A DNA stretch of 56,444 bases from contig NZ_CAJWCF010000013.1 in the NCBI RefSeq assembly GCF_913020055.1, positions 1 through 56,444 of the forward strand, given 5' to 3'. Made by a program: the position numbers and the translations under genes. The notes below the pieces were generated by a model, which saw nothing but the letters and a program-made list of their open reading frames with translations, had not been told where the DNA came from and ran no database searches. The DNA is from an uncultured Paraglaciecola sp. Lineage in GTDB: Bacteria > Pseudomonadota > Gammaproteobacteria > Enterobacterales > Alteromonadaceae. Below, piece after piece: positions 53,644 to 56,444 of this stretch (positions are counted from its first letter, which is position 1; each line of letters starts with the position of its first letter).

Positions 53644-54387
53644 GTGACCTTTTTACTGCTTAGGCCTCAAGCAAAATGCCAAGCAAGCGCGCAGGCATTT
53701 AAACAAGCGAAATTGTCTGCTGTAGCTTGTGGTTTAATTGCTACTGTTTTAGATGATGATGCTATTGGCCAATTACCGTCAAAAATAGGCAATTTATCTA
53801 GCCACGTTTACGTTATTGTGACCAGTACAGTGGCGGCCGAGCAATGTGTGTTGATGGTAAATCAATGGCCCAATAATGTTTGCTTTTTTGCAGTGGGAGC
53901 CAGTAGCGGAGATTTGTTACAAAAGGCTGGTTTGACTGTTGTTGTTCCACAAGAAGCCAGAACAGAAGGATTACTTGCTCTTCCCCAACTTAATCATATT
54001 GTTAATCAACGTATTGTTATTATGAAAGGTTTTGGTGGCCGAGAATTGCTCCACGATACCTTGGTAACCCGTGGTGCTAAAGTAACTGAGTGGGAGGTGT
54101 ATAAACGCGTTAAATTAGACGCCCCAGTTTCTACACAAGACTGGCGTGTCGAGCAAATTCGTTGCATTATTGCCACTAGTGGTGAAGTTATTCAGGCAGC
54201 CTTTGATTTTTTTGAAGCGGATTGGCTCAAAACGTTAAACTGGATCGTAGTTAGCCAACGAACTGCAGATATTGCATCTAAACTGGGTGTAACCCAAATA
54301 GATATTAGCCGTGATGCCAGTGATCAGGCCCTTATTCAATGCGCACAACATTTTGTTAATCGCGTAAGACATTCTTCGGAGCACTAA
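53644..54387 (+). CDS. hemD: Uroporphyrinogen-III synthase
   Basis: A 247-residue protein with GTG start three bases after the hemC stop. HemD sequences vary widely, but LLLRPQAKCQASAQAF at the start, VIVTSTVAAEQCV, the central MKGFGGRELLHDTLVTRGAKVTEWEVYKR (in parts) and CIIATSGEVIQAA are recognisable, and position between hemC and hemX is diagnostic. It closes hydroxymethylbilane to uroporphyrinogen III. It abuts hemX without spacer. Confidence 0.92.
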   Translation: MTFLLLRPQAKCQASAQAFKQAKLSAVACGLIATVLDDDAIGQLPSKIGNLSSHVYVIVTSTVAAEQCVLMVNQWPNNVCFFAVGASSGDLLQKAGLTVVVPQEARTEGLLALPQLNHIVNQRIVIMKGFGGRELLHDTLVTRGAKVTEWEVYKRVKLDAPVSTQDWRVEQIRCIIATSGEVIQAAFDFFEADWLKTLNWIVVSQRTADIASKLGVTQIDISRDASDQALIQCAQHFVNRVRHSSEH

Positions 54388-55167
54388 ATGGCAGATAGTC
54401 AGGACAAGTTAACCCCTTCAGATGAAGCAAAACTGGCCGAGTTAGAAAAACAATTGGCCAAAGAAAAAGTAGTGAGTCCCTCAGCAAAAAAAGTGCAGGG
54501 GGCAGCGGCTGCGAATAAAAGTGCTGAAAAAGCTTCGACAAATTTTAATGACTCTTTAACCAAAGAAAGCAGCTATAAAAGCAAAGCTGCTGTTCGTCCA
54601 GATAAACCAGCTACTAAATCAAATAGCAAAACAGGTGTATTGTGGTTTTTTACCCTTATTAATTTATTACTACTGGCATGTATCATTGCTGCAGGATATT
54701 GGGTTTGGTTGCAGTGGCAAACACAAAATCAACAACAAACTGATGCCATAGCTGCTCAGCAAACAAGTATGCAACAGCAGCAAGCCAGTCTAGATCAGCA
54801 ACAAAATAACATCGCTGAATCTCTTGCTTCTACTCAACTGGCAAAAAGTGATTTGGCTCAACAAAACCAAAGATTACAGAGCAGTTTACAAAGCTTGACG
54901 GAAGAGCTTCAACTTACTAGCGCACAAGTGCAAATAAACCAACGTAATTTGGCAGATGTATCGGGTCGTAGACCGGCTGATTGGTTATTGGCCGAAGCAG
55001 ACTATTTAGTACGTATGGCTGGGCGCAAACTTTGGTTAGAACATGACGTAAAAACAGCCATCATGATGTTGCAGTCTGCTGATAGCCGTATTCAAGATTT
55101 AGATGATCCCAGTTTGTTACCTTTGCAGGCTAAATTGGCTGAAGATTTACAAACTCTGCAACAAGTA
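54388..55167 (+). CDS. hemX: HemX, N-terminal part, fused to foreign sequence at the right junction
   Basis: The first ~260 residues are a HemX protein: a charged Lys/Ala-rich N-terminus, one membrane segment at ~87-110 (LWFFTLINLLLLACIIAAGY), a Gln-rich coiled coil to ~185, and the HemX core LLAEADYLVRMAGRKLWLEHDV and MLQSADSRIQDLDDPSLLP. Homologues of ~400 residues continue with another core segment; here, after LQTLQQV, the protein turns into unrelated sequence. HemX (annotated uroporphyrinogen-III methylase-like) is thought to help haem-biosynthesis complexes at the membrane. The truncation coincides with a composition change. Confidence 0.85.
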
Positions 55168-55908
55168 CTCAGCAGCAATGTGGTGCGAGAAAAGATGCAA
55201 GGTCTGCGTGACCTATCGCGAATGCGCATCGGTCTGCACACATGGCGAGAAAAAATTGCTTTGTACAAAGCGCTGGTGAACGAGCGCTCACAGCAACGTT
55301 TGGCACAGCGTGACAGCCTGCAAACCTTGGGTGTCGACCAGCGTCAACAAACACTCACGCTGGAGCGTGATGAGAAACAGAAACAGCTGGAAAACATACT
55401 GGCGAAGAAAGACTATCTTGCGTTAGCCAGCGGCGAAACCGCAGAACTTCTCGAGATCTTGGATCGCGCTCGTGGCAATATTGAGACATTGAAGGCGGCG
55501 GGTGAATCGGTGAGTTATGAGGAGGAAGCCTACCAACGTTATCGCGGAATCTTACTTTGGCGAGCCAGTGAAACTTACAGCGAACAAGTTTGGATGGCGA
55601 AAAAACACCTTCGTGGTCTGGATCAAGCCTTGTTGAGTTTGGGAGAGCGAAAACAAACCATCGACAAGGTACTGACCGAAGCACCTGATATTCTCCCTTG
55701 GCTTGATAAGCTCGATCAAAAGAGCCTAGCCATTGATGAGCACAACGCCCGTGTTGAGCGGGCCATTAGCCGTGCTGAAGGAGCGCTTCGCCAAGAACTA
55801 CTGGCAGCACTTAAGCAGCAGAGGCAACACTTGAAATCATACCTTGCGCAAACACGACTTGCGATTGCTCGCCTGTTGGATGCCGCGCTGAGGGCGCAGG
55901 AATCATGA
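55168..55908 (+). CDS. Coiled-coil protein fragment of foreign origin (frame continuous with hemX)
   Basis: About 246 codons, in frame with hemX but not part of it. The sequence is helical and coiled-coil-like (REKMQGLRDLSRMRIGLHTW, many Gln/Glu/Leu heptads such as LERDEKQKQLENILAKKDY, and an Ala/Leu/Arg-rich C-terminus), with higher GC and different codon use than the haem genes. It ends in TGA overlapping the ATG of the next gene, so these two are a native pair. I do not recognise the family. Its true N-terminus is lost at the junction. Confidence 0.6.
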   Translation, partial: LSSNVVREKMQGLRDLSRMRIGLHTWREKIALYKALVNERSQQRLAQRDSLQTLGVDQRQQTLTLERDEKQKQLENILAKKDYLALASGETAELLEILDRARGNIETLKAAGESVSYEEEAYQRYRGILLWRASETYSEQVWMAKKHLRGLDQALLSLGERKQTIDKVLTEAPDILPWLDKLDQKSLAIDEHNARVERAISRAEGALRQELLAALKQQRQHLKSYLAQTRLAIARLLDAALRAQES

Positions 55909-56444
55909 TGCGCCCAAGCAGACAGTTGATCTTGAGTGTCACTTTGGCCTGCAGTCTTGGCGCCTGTAGTTTTATGCCGGATGAGCCCCTTGATACATCG
56001 CCAAAACTAAATGCCTTAGAACCTGCACGACTGCCGGACGTGAGTTACCCCGTGCCAGAAGTACAATTGGCACAAGTAGCTGACAGCTATCAAAAGGCAT
56101 TGGAGGTGACGGAAGACCCCCGCACCCAGCGACAAATTCGCATTCGCCTTGCGGATCTTGAAATGCAAAGGGCCCAAGAGATGATGTTGGCCAGCGAAGT
56201 GGCCGGTCGGTTTTTTGATCGAGCCATTGGTTTGTACCAAGAACTGATTGCTAACACAGAGCAAGGTGCAAGCGACACTGACGATGTTCAAGCGCGCGAT
56301 CAACTCCTGTATCAGCTGGCTAAAGCACACGCGTTGGATGGCGATACAGATAAGTCGGAAGCTGTTTTGGCGAGTTTAGTGGATGACCATCCACAATCCG
56401 ACTTTGTGGCCGAGGCAAAATTTCGCCAAGCGGAAAGAAGTTTC
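55905..56444 (+). CDS. TPR-like lipoprotein, 3' end outside window
   Basis: An open frame of 180 codons from ATG 55905 (overlapping the previous stop) with no stop before the window end. The N-terminus has Arg residues, a hydrophobic stretch and a lipobox LGAC, so it is a lipoprotein. The later part (YQKALEVTEDPRTRQQIRIR, FFDRAIGLYQELIANTEQG, QLLYQLAKAHALDGDTDKSE, LVDDHPQSDFVAEAKFRQAE) shows helical pairs of tetratricopeptide-like repeats. Similar TPR lipoproteins occur near MotA/TolQ/ExbB-type genes in other gammaproteobacteria; whether that is so here cannot be seen. Confidence 0.7.
   Translation, partial: MMRPSRQLILSVTLACSLGACSFMPDEPLDTSPKLNALEPARLPDVSYPVPEVQLAQVADSYQKALEVTEDPRTQRQIRIRLADLEMQRAQEMMLASEVAGRFFDRAIGLYQELIANTEQGASDTDDVQARDQLLYQLAKAHALDGDTDKSEAVLASLVDDHPQSDFVAEAKFRQAERSF

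Noticed and set aside
54388..55908. A novel 506-residue HemX-coiled-coil fusion protein
   Set aside because: The coincidence of lost HemX homology with a composition change makes a contig chimera more likely than a new protein architecture.
1..56444. CRISPR array, tRNA, rRNA or prophage genes
   Set aside because: No regularly spaced repeats, no cloverleaf with conserved T-loop, no rRNA-like sequence and no phage structural proteins were seen on reading the window.

Overview
The bulk of the window (about 2.2 to 55.16 kb) reads as one gammaproteobacterial chromosome segment, most like Alteromonadaceae (Paraglaciecola/Glaciecola type, judged by recognition of the proteins, not by a search). The evidence is the gmk-rpoZ-spoT-ridA-trmH-recG-rsmJ cluster, hemC-hemD-hemX, cyaY, marine-type TonB receptors and moderate GC. 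Both ends look foreign. Bases 1 to about 1300 are strongly AT-rich and carry SAR11-like purine-salvage genes. From about 55.17 kb to the end the codon use is more GC-rich and the ORFs are unrelated to hemX. Both junctions cut genes abruptly, so an assembly or amplification chimera is the simplest explanation, though real rearrangement cannot be excluded from sequence alone.

Layout: (1) 1-1.3 kb, NCS2 permease end, phosphoribosyltransferase and a cut DUF1330 gene. (2) 1.3-2.1 kb, a truncated IS110-family element with its upstream non-coding region, where bridge RNAs of this family lie. (3) 2.2-3.4 kb, BaiN/HI0933-type flavoprotein. (4) 3.5-22.7 kb, a large acyl-CoA catabolic region: three acyl-CoA dehydrogenases facing a divergent operon of CoA ligase, thiolase, hydratase/dehydrogenase fusion, nitronate monooxygenase-like protein, crotonase and thioesterase. 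A TRAP transporter (broken dctP, intact dctQM), an IclR regulator, and a LysR regulator divergent from glutaryl-CoA dehydrogenase follow. Its composition resembles the pim (pimeloyl-CoA) genes of Rhodopseudomonas palustris, so dicarboxylate degradation ending in glutaryl-CoA is a coherent hypothesis. Three matching pseudo-palindromes before the two divergent operons and before the TRAP genes suggest one IclR regulon. A 1.4-kb low-GC block with an attC-like element interrupts it. (5) 22.7-26 kb, a secreted alpha/beta hydrolase with a DUF4785 partner, and a cyclase-family enzyme. (6) 26-29.5 kb, a DesKR-like two-component system with an ABC-2 transporter and a near-ideal palindromic operator. 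(7) 29.7-31.8 kb, an exported alpha/beta hydrolase overlapping an ECF-type sigma factor that carries a multi-pass membrane domain, the most unusual protein architecture in the window. (8) 31.9-42.8 kb, mostly housekeeping genes. (9) 42.9-50.6 kb, a FecI-like sigma factor, a very short FecR-like protein, a frameshifted TonB-dependent receptor, a DASS transporter, an SGNH-like hydrolase and an M14 carboxypeptidase: an outer-membrane uptake and processing locus. (10) 50.7-55.2 kb, DUF2914 protein, solute-binding-like protein, GNAT enzyme and haem genes, ending in hemX fused to foreign sequence.

I saw no tRNA, rRNA, CRISPR array or phage genes. The best candidates for something new are the membrane-anchored sigma factor with its hydrolase, the dicarboxylate-type cluster with its shared operator, and the 61-nt three-way-junction-like structure at 7.2 kb.
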